A stretch of DNA of 64,000 nucleotides from JAHEAO01 sp942492375 (GTDB taxonomy: Bacteria > Pseudomonadota > Alphaproteobacteria > Rhodobacterales > Rhodobacteraceae): positions 124,001 through 188,000 of the forward strand of contig CALOEL010000002.1 in the NCBI GenBank assembly GCA_942492375.1, in the 5' to 3' direction. Below the pieces are notes generated by a model. The model saw only the letters and a list, made by a program, of their open reading frames with translations, searched no databases and was not told the origin of the DNA. Both the position numbers and the translations under genes were made by a program. This document shows, piece by piece, positions 8,150 through 17,096 of the stretch (its first letter is position 1; each line of letters starts with the position of its first letter).

Positions 8150-8511
8150 AGTTGACCAGATACAATAAGATCAACAGGTATTGTCTTGCATTTTGTGCGA
8201 TGTGCTCTTGCTACTTCATCGCCGTGCAAGAATTTCCGGCGGCGCTCGCGATGGCCATGTTGTGGATGTTTGGCAAAGGTGTCCTGTCCATAGCGGATGT
8301 GTTTTACACGTTCTTCACGGAACGCCCGCTCTTCGCAGCGGAAGGTGCCTTTGCCCATGCTGCGACAGTGGGCGAAACGCGCCCGGAACGTTAGGTCCTG
8401 ACATCGAGGGCAGAGGACCATTCGCCGGGCCCGCCACGCGTACCGGAATTCACATTGGCGCCATCGGCGAGCTCTGCACGATTTCATGACAGTCTCGGCC
8501 TGGGTTGCCAT
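8150..8511 (-). pseudogene. Possible relic of an IS1595-like transposase N-terminus
   Basis: On the minus strand, one frame gives MVLCPRCQ (from about 8421) and GKGTFRCE (about 8350-8335), resembling the zinc-ribbon start of IS1595-type transposases. A second frame continues with SVKN, a stop, then TSAMDRTPLPNIHNMAIA, resembling the segment that follows the ribbon. At least one frameshift and two in-frame stops would be needed, and no C-terminal catalytic part is present. The 449-bp stretch between the small membrane protein and the arsenic operon holds nothing else I can support apart from the ArsR operator at its end. This is a weak call from motif resemblance only. Confidence 0.3.
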
Positions 8512-8525
8512 GGTTTCTATTTCTG

Positions 8526-8540
8526 ATATTCACGAAATAT
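8526..8540. promoter_or_regulatory. Candidate ArsR operator overlapping the start codon
   Basis: ATATT-N5-AATAT is a perfect inverted repeat of the AT-rich kind bound by ArsR/SmtB repressors. Its right arm includes the A and T of the ATG at 8539. No Shine-Dalgarno sequence precedes that ATG, so the message may be leaderless. Confidence 0.45.
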
Positions 8541-9384
8541 GGAAAAAGAGATTCCCTCCCGCCTCTCGACCCTCGGCCACCCGCAGCGGCTGGCAATCTT
8601 CCGGCTGCTCATGCGGCGCTATCCCGACAAGCTGGCCGCAGGGGAGCTGGCCGAAGCGCTCGGCCTGAAGGCCTCCACGCTCTCGGCCTACCTGTCTTCT
8701 CTGATGCAAGCCGGGCTGGTCAGCCAAGAGCGGGCAGGCAATTCGCTTCGCTACTCCATCGTCATGACGGAGGTACGACGCACCTTCGACTATCTCCTGC
8801 TCGACTGCTGCCGCGGTCGGCCAGAGCTTTGTTCGCCGCTCTCTCTGCCCTTAATCTCGCGGCCCCAATCCATGTCCCAGCCCAGGTTCAATGTGCTTTT
8901 CATCTGCACCGGAAACTCCGCCCGCTCGATCTTCGCCGAGGCCATCCTCCGCAAGAAGGCGGGCGACAGGTTCGAAGCCTGGTCGGCCGGCACGCAGCCA
9001 CATTCGCAGCTGAATCCCTTGGCGCTCGATGTGTTGGAACAGAAAGGACACGACATCTCGGCCCTGCGGCCCAAGACCCTGGCCCAATTTCAGGGAGAAT
9101 GTGCGCCGAAGTTCGACTTCGTCTTCACGGTCTGCGATCAGGCGGCGAACGAGGATTGCCCGGCCTGGGCCGGCCAGCCCGTCAGCGCGCATTGGGGCAT
9201 GCCAGATCCGGTCAAGGCGGACGGGACCGATGCTGAAAGGAGCCTCGCCTTGCATCAGGCCTACGGTGCGCTTCACAACCGGATCGAGGTGTTCACCGCG
9301 CTGCCGATCGCATCGCTGGACCGCATGTCGCTGCAGAAGGCGGTGGATGATATCGGCCGGTCCTCGACGGGGGTGCCGGCATGA
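8539..9384 (+). CDS. ArsR repressor-ArsC arsenate reductase fusion
   Basis: One frame of 281 residues joins two domains. Residues 1-105 form an ArsR winged helix (recognition-helix region KASTLSAYLSSLMQAGLV) with a possible As(III) site at C90, C91 and C98. Residues 113-281 form a low-molecular-weight phosphatase-type ArsC with the C-x5-R loop C123-TGNSA-R129 and a DP motif in HWGMPDP. It would sense arsenite and repress the operon, and reduce arsenate to arsenite. It heads a four-gene operon in which each start overlaps the preceding stop. Both domains look intact; the fusion rather than two genes is the unusual point. Confidence 0.88.
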   Translation: MEKEIPSRLSTLGHPQRLAIFRLLMRRYPDKLAAGELAEALGLKASTLSAYLSSLMQAGLVSQERAGNSLRYSIVMTEVRRTFDYLLLDCCRGRPELCSPLSLPLISRPQSMSQPRFNVLFICTGNSARSIFAEAILRKKAGDRFEAWSAGTQPHSQLNPLALDVLEQKGHDISALRPKTLAQFQGECAPKFDFVFTVCDQAANEDCPAWAGQPVSAHWGMPDPVKADGTDAERSLALHQAYGALHNRIEVFTALPIASLDRMSLQKAVDDIGRSSTGVPA

Positions 9385-10379
9385 CCGTCTATGCGCTGAA
9401 CGGGCTCGGCCGGATCGGAAAGCTCGCCCTGAAGCCGCTGCTCAAGCGGGGGGCGGAAATCGCATGGATCAATGACGCCGTGGGGGACCCGGCAATGCAC
9501 GCGCATCTGCTGGAGTTCGACACGGTGCACGGGCGCTGGGACGCGGCGTTCTTGCATGACGCCGAAAGCGTGACGATCGACGGCACGCGTCTGCCATTTG
9601 CAGGCGTGAAGGACCTGACCGCTCTGCCGCTCGACGGCGTCGACGTGGTGCTCGACTGCACCGGCGTCTTCAAGACCGAGGCGACCCTCGCGCCCTATTT
9701 GAATGCAGGCGTGAACAAGGTCATCGTCTCTGCTCCAGTCAAGGACGGTGGCGCTGCAAACATCGTCTACGGCGTCAATCACGACATCTACGATGCCGCG
9801 ACGCACCGGATCGTCACGGCGGCCAGTTGCACGACCAACTGCCTTGCGCCGGTGGTGAAGGTCATCCACGAGGCCATCGGCATCCGCCACGGCTCGATCA
9901 CCACGATCCATGACGTGACGAACACCCAGACCATCGTAGACCGTCCTGCGAAGGACCTGCGGCGCGCGCGTTCGGCGCTGAATTCGCTGATCCCGACCAG
10001 CACGGGCTCGGCCACCGCGATCACGCTGATCTACCCGGAGCTCAAGGGCCGGTTGAACGGCCACGCGGTACGGGTGCCGCTTCTGAACGCCTCGATCACC
10101 GATTGCGTGTTCGAGGTGGAACGGCCAACGACCGTCAAGGAGGTGAACGCCTTGTTCAAGGCCGCCGCGGAGGGGCCGCTTGACGGCATCCTCGGCTACG
10201 AGGAGCGCCCGCTCGTCTCCGCCGACTACACCAACGACACGCGGTCCTCGATCATCGACGCGCCCTCGACGATGGTGGTGAATGGCACGCAGGTGAAGGT
10301 CTATGCCTGGTACGACAACGAGATGGGCTATGCGCACCGTCTGGTGGATGTCGCGCTGATGGTCGGTGGATCGCTGTGA
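9381..10379 (+). CDS. ArsJ-associated glyceraldehyde-3-phosphate dehydrogenase
   Basis: This 332-residue GAPDH-family enzyme has the N-terminal NAD fold (NGLGRIGKLAL), catalytic C150 in ASCTTNC, and H177 (TTIHDVT). It is not a glycolytic cluster gene: it overlaps the ArsR-ArsC stop by ATGA and the arsJ start by GTGA. In ars operons this enzyme is known to use arsenate in place of phosphate, making 1-arseno-3-phosphoglycerate, which ArsJ exports before it breaks down outside to arsenate. It acts in the cytoplasm. Function follows from operon context plus an intact active site. Confidence 0.9.
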   Translation: MTVYALNGLGRIGKLALKPLLKRGAEIAWINDAVGDPAMHAHLLEFDTVHGRWDAAFLHDAESVTIDGTRLPFAGVKDLTALPLDGVDVVLDCTGVFKTEATLAPYLNAGVNKVIVSAPVKDGGAANIVYGVNHDIYDAATHRIVTAASCTTNCLAPVVKVIHEAIGIRHGSITTIHDVTNTQTIVDRPAKDLRRARSALNSLIPTSTGSATAITLIYPELKGRLNGHAVRVPLLNASITDCVFEVERPTTVKEVNALFKAAAEGPLDGILGYEERPLVSADYTNDTRSSIIDAPSTMVVNGTQVKVYAWYDNEMGYAHRLVDVALMVGGSL

Positions 10380-11641
10380 CGCGCCCCGAAGGCCTTCCCG
10401 CCTATATCGCCGTCACCGCCGCCTATTGGGCCTTCATGCTGACCGACGGCGCATTGCGCATGCTGGTGCTGCTGCATTTCCATACGCTTGGCTTCACGCC
10501 GGTGCAGTTGGCCTATCTCTTCGTGCTCTACGAAGTCGCGGGAATGATCACCAACCTGTCGGCCGGCTGGATCGCGGCGCGCTTCGGGTTGACCTCGACG
10601 CTCTATGCCGGGCTCGGCATCCAGGTGGTGGCGCTTCTCGCACTGGCGCAACTCGATCCGAGTTGGGCGATCGGGCTGTCCGTGGCTTATGTCATGGTGG
10701 TGCAGGGCGCTTCGGGCGTCGCCAAGGACCTCGCCAAGATGTCGTCGAAATCCGCGGTGAAGTTGCTTGCGCCCACCGAGGGCGGCGGGCTTTTCCGCTG
10801 GGTGGCGCTGCTTACCGGGTCGAAAAACGCGGTGAAGGGGCTGGGCTTCCTGCTTGGCGCGGTGCTTCTGGCCATGCTCGGCTTCGTCTGGGCGGTTTTG
10901 GCCATGGCCGCCATGCTGGCGGTGATCCTCGCCGCCGTCCTGATCGCCATGCCGGTGGGCCTGCCGAAAGGCCGCAAGGGCGCGAAATTCTCCGAGGTTT
11001 TCTCGAAATCCGCCAATGTGAACCGGCTCAGCGTGGCGCGGGTATTCCTGTTCGGCGCGCGCGACGTCTGGTTCGTCGTCGGCATCCCGATCTACTTCTA
11101 CGCGGTGCTGTCCGACGGCACCGAGCAGGGCAACCGTGCTGCCTTCTTCATGATCGGAGCCTTCATGGCGCTCTGGATCATCTTCTACGGCGCGGTGCAG
11201 GCTGCCGCGCCCCGGCTTCTGCGCGCGGCCACCCGACCCGAGGCGGAGTTGATCGGCACGGCGCGCGGCTGGGCGTGGACGCTTGCGGCCGTGCCTGCCG
11301 TGTTGACCGCTCTCGCGATGGTGTCGCCCGAGCCTCAGCCCTGGCTGACCGCGACGCTGGTGGCGGGCCTGCTGGCCTTCGGCGCGATCTTCGCGGTGAA
11401 TTCCTCGCTCCATTCCTACCTGATCCTTGCCTTCACCAAGGCAGAGCGCGTCACGATGGATGTCGGGTTCTACTACATGGCAAATGCGGGCGGGCGTCTC
11501 CTCGGCACGGTGCTGTCGGGCCTGACCTACCAGTTCGGAGGGCTTGCGCTCATGCTCGGCACGGCAACGATAATGGTCGCCCTCTCGGCGCTTGCCGCGG
11601 GCCGGCTTGGCCCGGACCACCCGCAGGCGGCCCCTGCATGA
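10376..11641 (+). CDS. arsJ: ArsJ organoarsenical (1-arseno-3-phosphoglycerate) efflux MFS transporter
   Basis: The 421-residue protein has about twelve membrane helices in the major-facilitator arrangement and begins with YWAFMLTDGALRMLVLLHF. The start is GTG at 10376, overlapping the GAPDH stop (GTGA), which implies translational coupling. ArsJ exports the unstable arsenylated glycerate made by the neighbouring GAPDH, so arsenate is removed without reduction. Its stop overlaps the acr3 start (ATGA). Length and order (GAPDH-arsJ) match the known two-gene module. Confidence 0.9.
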   Translation: MTRPEGLPAYIAVTAAYWAFMLTDGALRMLVLLHFHTLGFTPVQLAYLFVLYEVAGMITNLSAGWIAARFGLTSTLYAGLGIQVVALLALAQLDPSWAIGLSVAYVMVVQGASGVAKDLAKMSSKSAVKLLAPTEGGGLFRWVALLTGSKNAVKGLGFLLGAVLLAMLGFVWAVLAMAAMLAVILAAVLIAMPVGLPKGRKGAKFSEVFSKSANVNRLSVARVFLFGARDVWFVVGIPIYFYAVLSDGTEQGNRAAFFMIGAFMALWIIFYGAVQAAAPRLLRAATRPEAELIGTARGWAWTLAAVPAVLTALAMVSPEPQPWLTATLVAGLLAFGAIFAVNSSLHSYLILAFTKAERVTMDVGFYYMANAGGRLLGTVLSGLTYQFGGLALMLGTATIMVALSALAAGRLGPDHPQAAPA

Positions 11642-12645
11642 GCGGCTTCGAGCGATATCTGTCGGTCTGGATCGCGCTGGCCATGGTGGCCGGCATCGGT
11701 ATCGGCAGCGCGGCGCCCGCGCTGGTCGAGGCGATCGCAGCCGCCGAGGTGGCCAGCGTAAACCTTGTCGTCGCTGTGCTGATATGGGCGATGGTCTACC
11801 CGATGATGGTGGGCGTCGATCCGGGCGCGCTGCGTGACGTGGCCAAGCAGCCCAAGGGGTTGGCGATCACGCTGGCGGTCAACTGGCTGATCAAGCCCTT
11901 CACCATGGCGGCGCTCGGCGTGCTGTTCTTCGAGGTCGTCTTCGCCGACCTCATCGCGCCCGAGGATGCGCAGCAATACATCGCCGGGCTGATCCTGCTT
12001 GGCGCAGCACCCTGTACGGCGATGGTCTTCGTCTGGTCGCAACTGACCCGCGGCGACGAGAGTTACACGCTTCTGCAGGTCTCGGTGAACGACGTGGTGA
12101 TGGTCTTCGCCTTCGCGCCCATCGTCGCCTTCCTTCTGGGCGTCACCGATATCGCAGTGCCGTGGGAAACGCTGGTCTTTTCGGTCGTCCTTTTCGTCGC
12201 CCTGCCGCTTGCCGCCGGGGTCTGGACCCGCACGCGGTTAGGCAGCGATGACCGCATCGAAGCGTTCCGCGACCGGATCAAGCCCTGGTCCGTCGTCGGC
12301 CTGATCGCGACCGTGGTGATCCTGTTCGGCCTGCAGGGTCAGGTGATCCTCGACCGGCCGCAGATCATTGCGCTGATCGCCTTGCCGATCCTGATCCAGT
12401 CCTACGGAATCTTCGCGCTGGCCTATGCCGCCGCCTGGACCCTGCGCGTGCCGCATCGGATCGCCGCGCCCTGCGCCCTGATCGGCACCTCGAACTTCTT
12501 CGAACTCGCCGTCGCGGTGGCGATCAGCCTGTTCGGCCTGAATTCGGGCGCGGCGCTTGCCACCGTTGTCGGTGTGCTTGTCGAAGTGCCGGTGATGCTG
12601 TCGCTCGTGGCCTTCGCCAACCGCACGCGCCCGCGCTTCGCATGA
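11638..12645 (+). CDS. acr3: Acr3 arsenite efflux permease
   Basis: This 335-residue inner-membrane protein of ten helices belongs to the BART superfamily. The essential cysteine C126 lies in GAAPCTAMVF and the conserved E289 in GTSNFFELAVA. It expels arsenite produced by the ArsC domain of the first gene, driven by the proton motive force. ATG 11638 overlaps the arsJ stop. It is the last gene of the operon and converges on nosX, with 30 bp between stops and no obvious terminator hairpin there. Confidence 0.93.
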   Translation: MSGFERYLSVWIALAMVAGIGIGSAAPALVEAIAAAEVASVNLVVAVLIWAMVYPMMVGVDPGALRDVAKQPKGLAITLAVNWLIKPFTMAALGVLFFEVVFADLIAPEDAQQYIAGLILLGAAPCTAMVFVWSQLTRGDESYTLLQVSVNDVVMVFAFAPIVAFLLGVTDIAVPWETLVFSVVLFVALPLAAGVWTRTRLGSDDRIEAFRDRIKPWSVVGLIATVVILFGLQGQVILDRPQIIALIALPILIQSYGIFALAYAAAWTLRVPHRIAAPCALIGTSNFFELAVAVAISLFGLNSGAALATVVGVLVEVPVMLSLVAFANRTRPRFA

Positions 12646-12675
12646 TCCACGCTTCAGTCGCGCGGACGGTCGTAC

Positions 12676-13611
12676 TCAGGCCAGGTATTCGAGCCGCGCG
12701 TCGGTCCAATGCTTCAGGCTCTGCGCGATCTGCGTCCGGCTGAGCAGGCAGAATCCGGTCGACAGCGCATCGGCGATGGCAGCGGAGCTGGCCGAGACCG
12801 AGACCAGCGCATGACCTTTGCCGATCGAGCCGTCGCGGGGATCGATGATATGGCCGATCCGGCCTGCCGGGTCGAGCACGGTTCCCATCGGGGCCGAGGT
12901 CGCCAGAGCACGGTTCGCAAGCCTGACTTCCTCCACCAGGCGCCCGTCGGGCGACGCGATGCCCGCGCGCCAGGCGGTGCCGTCGGGTCGGGCGCCGATG
13001 CCGCGGAGCTCTCCCATATCGACAAGCACATCGGCAAAGCCGCGGTTTTCGAGCAAAGCGGCGATCCGGTCGGTCACGAAGCCCTGGGCGACGCCGTTAA
13101 GCGTCAGGGCCATGCCGGGGCTGCGAAAGGCGATTTCGGATGTATCGTGGTGAACCTTCCTCCAGCCGACGCGGTCCGCCGTTACGGCGACCGCCTTTGC
13201 ATCCGGGCGCTCGCCGGTTGCGGCGGCGGCTGCATGAAGCGACCAGAGCGGCTGGACCGTCGGGTCGAACACGCCCCCGGTGATGTCATGTACCGCATCG
13301 ACAAGCCCCAGAAGTTCGGTCATTTCCGGCGGCGGCGCGGCGATTCGTCCCTGCCGATTGAGACGCGACAGCGCCGAGTCCGGGCGGTAAAGGCTGAAGA
13401 TGTCTTCCAGCCGCGACAGTTCCGCCTCGATCTCCTGGAAAATGCCGGCCGCGTCCTCGGTCGTCAGACCGACCAGCTGCAACGATGCCCCGGCGCCCAT
13501 CGCAGCCCCGCGCCACCGCGCGACGGGCGTGGCGGCAAGCGCGGTCCAGGGCAGAAGGGCAAGCGATGCGCTGATCGCGATGAAGCGCCTGCGGTTCAGT
13601 TTGGTGGCCAT
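12676..13611 (-). CDS. nosX: NosX, ApbE-family FAD:protein FMN transferase
   Basis: The 311-residue protein has a twin-arginine type export signal (NRRRFIAISASLALLPW) and an ApbE flavin-transfer domain: GAMGAGASLQL near the start, NGVAQGFVTD in the middle, and MGELRGIGARPDG after it. It is the last gene of the nos operon. NosX attaches FMN covalently to the periplasmic flavin domain of NosR, which nitrous oxide respiration needs. Its start overlaps nosL by 16 bp. Confidence 0.92.
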   Translation of the reverse strand: MATKLNRRRFIAISASLALLPWTALAATPVARWRGAAMGAGASLQLVGLTTEDAAGIFQEIEAELSRLEDIFSLYRPDSALSRLNRQGRIAAPPPEMTELLGLVDAVHDITGGVFDPTVQPLWSLHAAAAATGERPDAKAVAVTADRVGWRKVHHDTSEIAFRSPGMALTLNGVAQGFVTDRIAALLENRGFADVLVDMGELRGIGARPDGTAWRAGIASPDGRLVEEVRLANRALATSAPMGTVLDPAGRIGHIIDPRDGSIGKGHALVSVSASSAAIADALSTGFCLLSRTQIAQSLKHWTDARLEYLA

Positions 13612-14120
13612 GAGGGGTCCTCCAGCTCTGCGTTCAGATCGACCGGGGCCAGCGCGGACTCGGCGGGTATGTCGGCCAGCGACATAACCTGCCCGCCATA
13701 GGCGGCGGTGAATTCGGCCGCTTCCCCCGTGGTCGCGAAGGGCACGATCTCTGGCGCACCCATGCCGCCGCGCACCTCGGCGCCGACGACGAAGACGGCG
13801 TTCTCGGCCTCGATCCAGTTGTCCACGCCGGGTGTCAGCCAGCTCTCGGCGTCGCCCATGTCGTTGACATAGACGGCGATGACGTCGGCGTCGCGCTCGG
13901 CGCCCTTCAGGTAGGCCACCGCATCGCGCACCTGCCCGAAGAACAGCGGTGCCGGCATTCCCTTCAGGTGGATCTGCGCCTTGGGGCCGCCATGTTCCAG
14001 CACGTTCATCTGGCAGTAATGACTGACCGTCTCTTCGGTCAGCGCGACCGGCGCGGGGATTTCGGCAACATCTTCCTTGCAGGCCGCCAGCAGGAGGAGG
14101 AGAACAAGCGCTTTCCTCAT
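13596..14120 (-). CDS. nosL: NosL copper chaperone lipoprotein
   Basis: The 174-residue protein has a lipoprotein signal with lipobox LLAAC (C14) and the NosL signature HYCQMNVLEHGGPKAQI, where Cys and Met bind Cu(I). It sits on the periplasmic face of a membrane and delivers copper to NosZ together with NosDFY. ATGA overlap with nosY and a 16-bp overlap with nosX show tight coupling. Confidence 0.93.
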   Translation of the reverse strand: MRKALVLLLLLAACKEDVAEIPAPVALTEETVSHYCQMNVLEHGGPKAQIHLKGMPAPLFFGQVRDAVAYLKGAERDADVIAVYVNDMGDAESWLTPGVDNWIEAENAVFVVGAEVRGGMGAPEIVPFATTGEAAEFTAAYGGQVMSLADIPAESALAPVDLNAELEDPSWPPN

Positions 14121-14941
14121 GGTTCGACCCTTGCGAAGGCGGCCAGCGCCATCGCCAGCGCCAGCACCGGCCAGATCAGCAGCGACAGCGGCGCGGCCCA
14201 GACGGGTAGGCCCTGCGCGGCTCCGGCCATGCCGGTGGCAAGCGCCACGTTTTCCGAGGCCGCGACGTTCCAGAGCCGGAACGCGTCGGCGGGGTTTGCC
14301 GCCATGATCCAGGGGAACAGCCGTTCGGTGAAAATCCCGCCATTATCCAGCACCACCGCACCCAGAAGGCCTAGGTCGTAGAGCACGACGAAGACCAGCC
14401 ACATCCCGGCCGCCATTCCCGCCGCGGCGGCGGAACTGGAGGCGGTGGCGGACAGCGCATAGCCGAGCGCCACGAAGACCGCGCCGAGCAGGATCGACGT
14501 CAGGATCAGCCGCAGCAATGCCGCTAGGCTTTCCGCCGATGCGCCGCCGGTCAGCGCCGCCACCGCCCCGGCGCTGCCGAAGCCGATCAGCATGGCGAAG
14601 CCGAGCGCGCCGATATGGGCGAGGAACTTGCCAAGCAGGATTTCCAGCCGCGACAGCGGATAGGACAGCGTCAGCGCAAGCCCGCCGCGCTCGACCTCTC
14701 CGGCGATCGAATCGAACGAGATCATCAGCGCCAGAAGCGGCGCGAGATAGACAGACAGCGTGGTCATCGAGGCGACGGCGACGGTCAGCAGGTCAACCCC
14801 CAGCGCACCGGTGGGCGCGCTGCCGGCAAAGGTCAGCGCCAGCGCGAACAGGGTCATGATGACGGTCGCCGTCAGCACCCAGCGGTTGCGTTGCGCGATG
14901 CGCAGTTCGGTGCCTGCGATGGCTAGCACTCGGCGGATCAT
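14117..14941 (-). CDS. nosY: NosY ABC transporter permease
   Basis: The 274-residue protein has six membrane helices of the ABC-2 type, opening RRVLAIAGTELRIAQRNRW. It forms the membrane part of the NosDFY complex that supports CuZ assembly in N2O reductase. It overlaps nosF upstream and nosL downstream by 4 bp each. Confidence 0.92.
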   Translation of the reverse strand: MIRRVLAIAGTELRIAQRNRWVLTATVIMTLFALALTFAGSAPTGALGVDLLTVAVASMTTLSVYLAPLLALMISFDSIAGEVERGGLALTLSYPLSRLEILLGKFLAHIGALGFAMLIGFGSAGAVAALTGGASAESLAALLRLILTSILLGAVFVALGYALSATASSSAAAAGMAAGMWLVFVVLYDLGLLGAVVLDNGGIFTERLFPWIMAANPADAFRLWNVAASENVALATGMAGAAQGLPVWAAPLSLLIWPVLALAMALAAFARVEP

Positions 14942-15837
14942 TTTGGAGCCTCCTTGGAATAGTGGCGGTAGAGGTCTTCCAGCCGCGTCGGAAACATCTC
15001 GATATCGGTCACGACATCGCCGAGGGCGGCGATCCGGCGCAGATGTGCCATCTTGCCGGAGGCGGGCGTCATCAGTTCGACCGAGGCACCGTTGACCCGC
15101 GTGCCGCCCAGATCGCTGGCGATGCGGTCGGCGGCATCGGCTGCGGTTTTCAGGCGGATGCGGATCGGCAGGCCGGCCCGTTCCGACAGCGACGCGAGCG
15201 AGTCGTCGGCGACCAGATGCCCGTTCTTCAGGATCGCGATGCGGTCGGTGCGCGCCTCGACCTCGGTCAGGGCGTGGCTGGCGATCAGCACTGCGGTTCC
15301 CTGCGCGGCCATCTCGTCGATGATCGCGTAAAGCTCGTGCCGCGACACCGGATCGAGGCCGCTTGTCGGTTCGTCCAGCAGCGCCACCTTCGGCCGCCCC
15401 AGCAGCACCTGCGCCAGGCCCAGTCGCTGCCGCATCCCCTTGGAATAGGTGCCGATGCGACGGTCGGCGGCCTCTGCCAGCCCGACGCGATCCAGCAGTG
15501 CGTCCGTCTCGGCCACGGGCACAGAGGCAAGCCGCGCGAAAAGCTTCAGCTGCTCGCGCCCGGTCAGCGATTTGTGGAAGGCCACCGCCTCGGGCAGGTA
15601 GGCGGTCGCGCGCCGCGCGGCGGCTGCCCCGGGGGCGTGGCCGTCGATGGCGACCCGGCCCGAGCTTGCGGGAAGCAGGCCGAGGATGATCTTCATCAGC
15701 GTCGTCTTGCCCGCGCCGTTATGGCCGAGCAGCGCGACCCGTTCTCCGGCCGCGACCGAAAGCGTCACGTCGCTCAGCACCGCTTGCGACCCTCGCAGCT
15801 TGCCGACCGCGGCGATATCCAGAAGTCTATCCGTCAT
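14938..15837 (-). CDS. nosF: NosF ABC transporter ATPase
   Basis: The 299-residue protein has Walker A GHNGAGKTT, signature YSKGMRQRLGL, Walker B with DEPTSGLDP, and a switch His in LIASHALTEVE. It powers the NosDFY maturation complex from the cytoplasm. The start overlaps the nosD stop by 11 bp and the stop overlaps nosY by 4 bp. Confidence 0.93.
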   Translation of the reverse strand: MTDRLLDIAAVGKLRGSQAVLSDVTLSVAAGERVALLGHNGAGKTTLMKIILGLLPASSGRVAIDGHAPGAAAARRATAYLPEAVAFHKSLTGREQLKLFARLASVPVAETDALLDRVGLAEAADRRIGTYSKGMRQRLGLAQVLLGRPKVALLDEPTSGLDPVSRHELYAIIDEMAAQGTAVLIASHALTEVEARTDRIAILKNGHLVADDSLASLSERAGLPIRIRLKTAADAADRIASDLGGTRVNGASVELMTPASGKMAHLRRIAALGDVVTDIEMFPTRLEDLYRHYSKEAPK

Positions 15838-17092
15838 GTTCGGTGTCCAGTTCAGGCAGCGCGATCTCGACCGGCTGCATCAGGGGATAGCTGTCGATCA
15901 CGCCTCCGGGCAAGAGCGCCGGAAAGGCGGCCTGCGACCAGCGCACAAGCTGGACCGCGGGAGAGCCGAGCAGCAGTTTCGCGGCCGGTTGCGACCACAG
16001 GATCTGGTCCATGCTGTCGTTCGGCCGGTAAGGGGTGTCGGCGACGCCGTCGCCGTTCACGTCATAGGTGGCAAAGTCACTCCAGTAGTTTCCTTGCCCG
16101 TTCTCCGACCACTCGACCCACCCGGTCGAGACATACTTGACCTGGGTGCGGTTGCCGACAAAGGCGTTGCCGGTGATGGCGTTGCGTTCCGAGCCGGCGG
16201 TGAAATGGATGCCGACGCCACATCCCTCGAACCGGTTGCCACGCACTTCGTTCTTGTGGGCGTTATAGACGAACAGGCACTTGTCTTCGGTGCCCTTAAC
16301 GAGATTTCCGGAGATCTCGGACATGTTGGTGTAGTTGAGCATGACGCCGTGCTCGCTGTCGTTGATCGAGACATTTCCGATCACCTTCACGCGGTCGGAA
16401 TACATCAGCGCATAGCCCAGATCGTTGCCGACCGAGACATTGCCGGTGACCTCGCTGTCATTGGCATACATGTAGTGCACCGCGAAGCGCAGGTCGCGGA
16501 ACAGGTTGTTGCGGAAAATATTCTTCTTCGACGTGTTGATGAAGATGCCGTCGCGGCCCCAGCGGATATCATTGCCCTCGACCACAGCCCCCGGCGCGTT
16601 CCAGACATAGACGCCGTTGCCACGGTCGTTCATCCGCCGGTCCTGGCGGCCGAGGATCACGTTGCCCGCGACCAGCGTGTCATCGGCGCCGTGAATGTCG
16701 ATGCCGTAAAGGTTGCCCTCGATCCGGTTGTCCCGCACCACCGCCCGTTCGGCGGTCTTGGTCAGCTGCACGCCGGAATCGATGGTCTGATGGTCCGACC
16801 CCGAACCGCGGATCGTCAGGCCTCGCACCGTCACTTCGGTTCCGGTGATGGTGATGACGCTGCCGGTCTCGTTGCCCTGAAGCACGGCCTTGCCACCGCC
16901 ATCGACGGTGATCGGCCGGTCCAGAACCAGCACCTCTTCGTAGGTGCCGGGCCGCAGACGAAGTACATCCCCGTCTGCGGCGTTTTCATAGGCTGCCATG
17001 ATCGCCCCCTCGCCCGGACGCACGTCGATCTCTGACGCCGGGGCGATGCCCGGCAGCATGATCAGCGCGAGGAGGAGGGGGCGCAGCATCAT
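15827..17092 (-). CDS. nosD: NosD periplasmic copper-maturation protein
   Basis: The 421-residue protein has a signal peptide (LLLALIMLPGIAPAS) and then a right-handed beta-helix of CASH/pectate-lyase-like repeats (GNVILG, GNVSVGN, GNVSINDSE, GNLVKG and similar coils). It passes copper from NosL to apo-NosZ with energy from NosFY. The gene follows nosZ after 4 bp. Length and repeats are as usual for NosD. Confidence 0.94.
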   Translation of the reverse strand: MMLRPLLLALIMLPGIAPASEIDVRPGEGAIMAAYENAADGDVLRLRPGTYEEVLVLDRPITVDGGGKAVLQGNETGSVITITGTEVTVRGLTIRGSGSDHQTIDSGVQLTKTAERAVVRDNRIEGNLYGIDIHGADDTLVAGNVILGRQDRRMNDRGNGVYVWNAPGAVVEGNDIRWGRDGIFINTSKKNIFRNNLFRDLRFAVHYMYANDSEVTGNVSVGNDLGYALMYSDRVKVIGNVSINDSEHGVMLNYTNMSEISGNLVKGTEDKCLFVYNAHKNEVRGNRFEGCGVGIHFTAGSERNAITGNAFVGNRTQVKYVSTGWVEWSENGQGNYWSDFATYDVNGDGVADTPYRPNDSMDQILWSQPAAKLLLGSPAVQLVRWSQAAFPALLPGGVIDSYPLMQPVEIALPELDTEHDG

Positions 17093-17096
17093 GGCG

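Noticed and set aside
10366..11637. N-terminal extension of Acr3 through the arsJ region
   Set aside because: The frame is open but Arg/Gly-rich and out of frame with arsJ; Acr3 has a proper ATG at 11638 that overlaps the arsJ stop.
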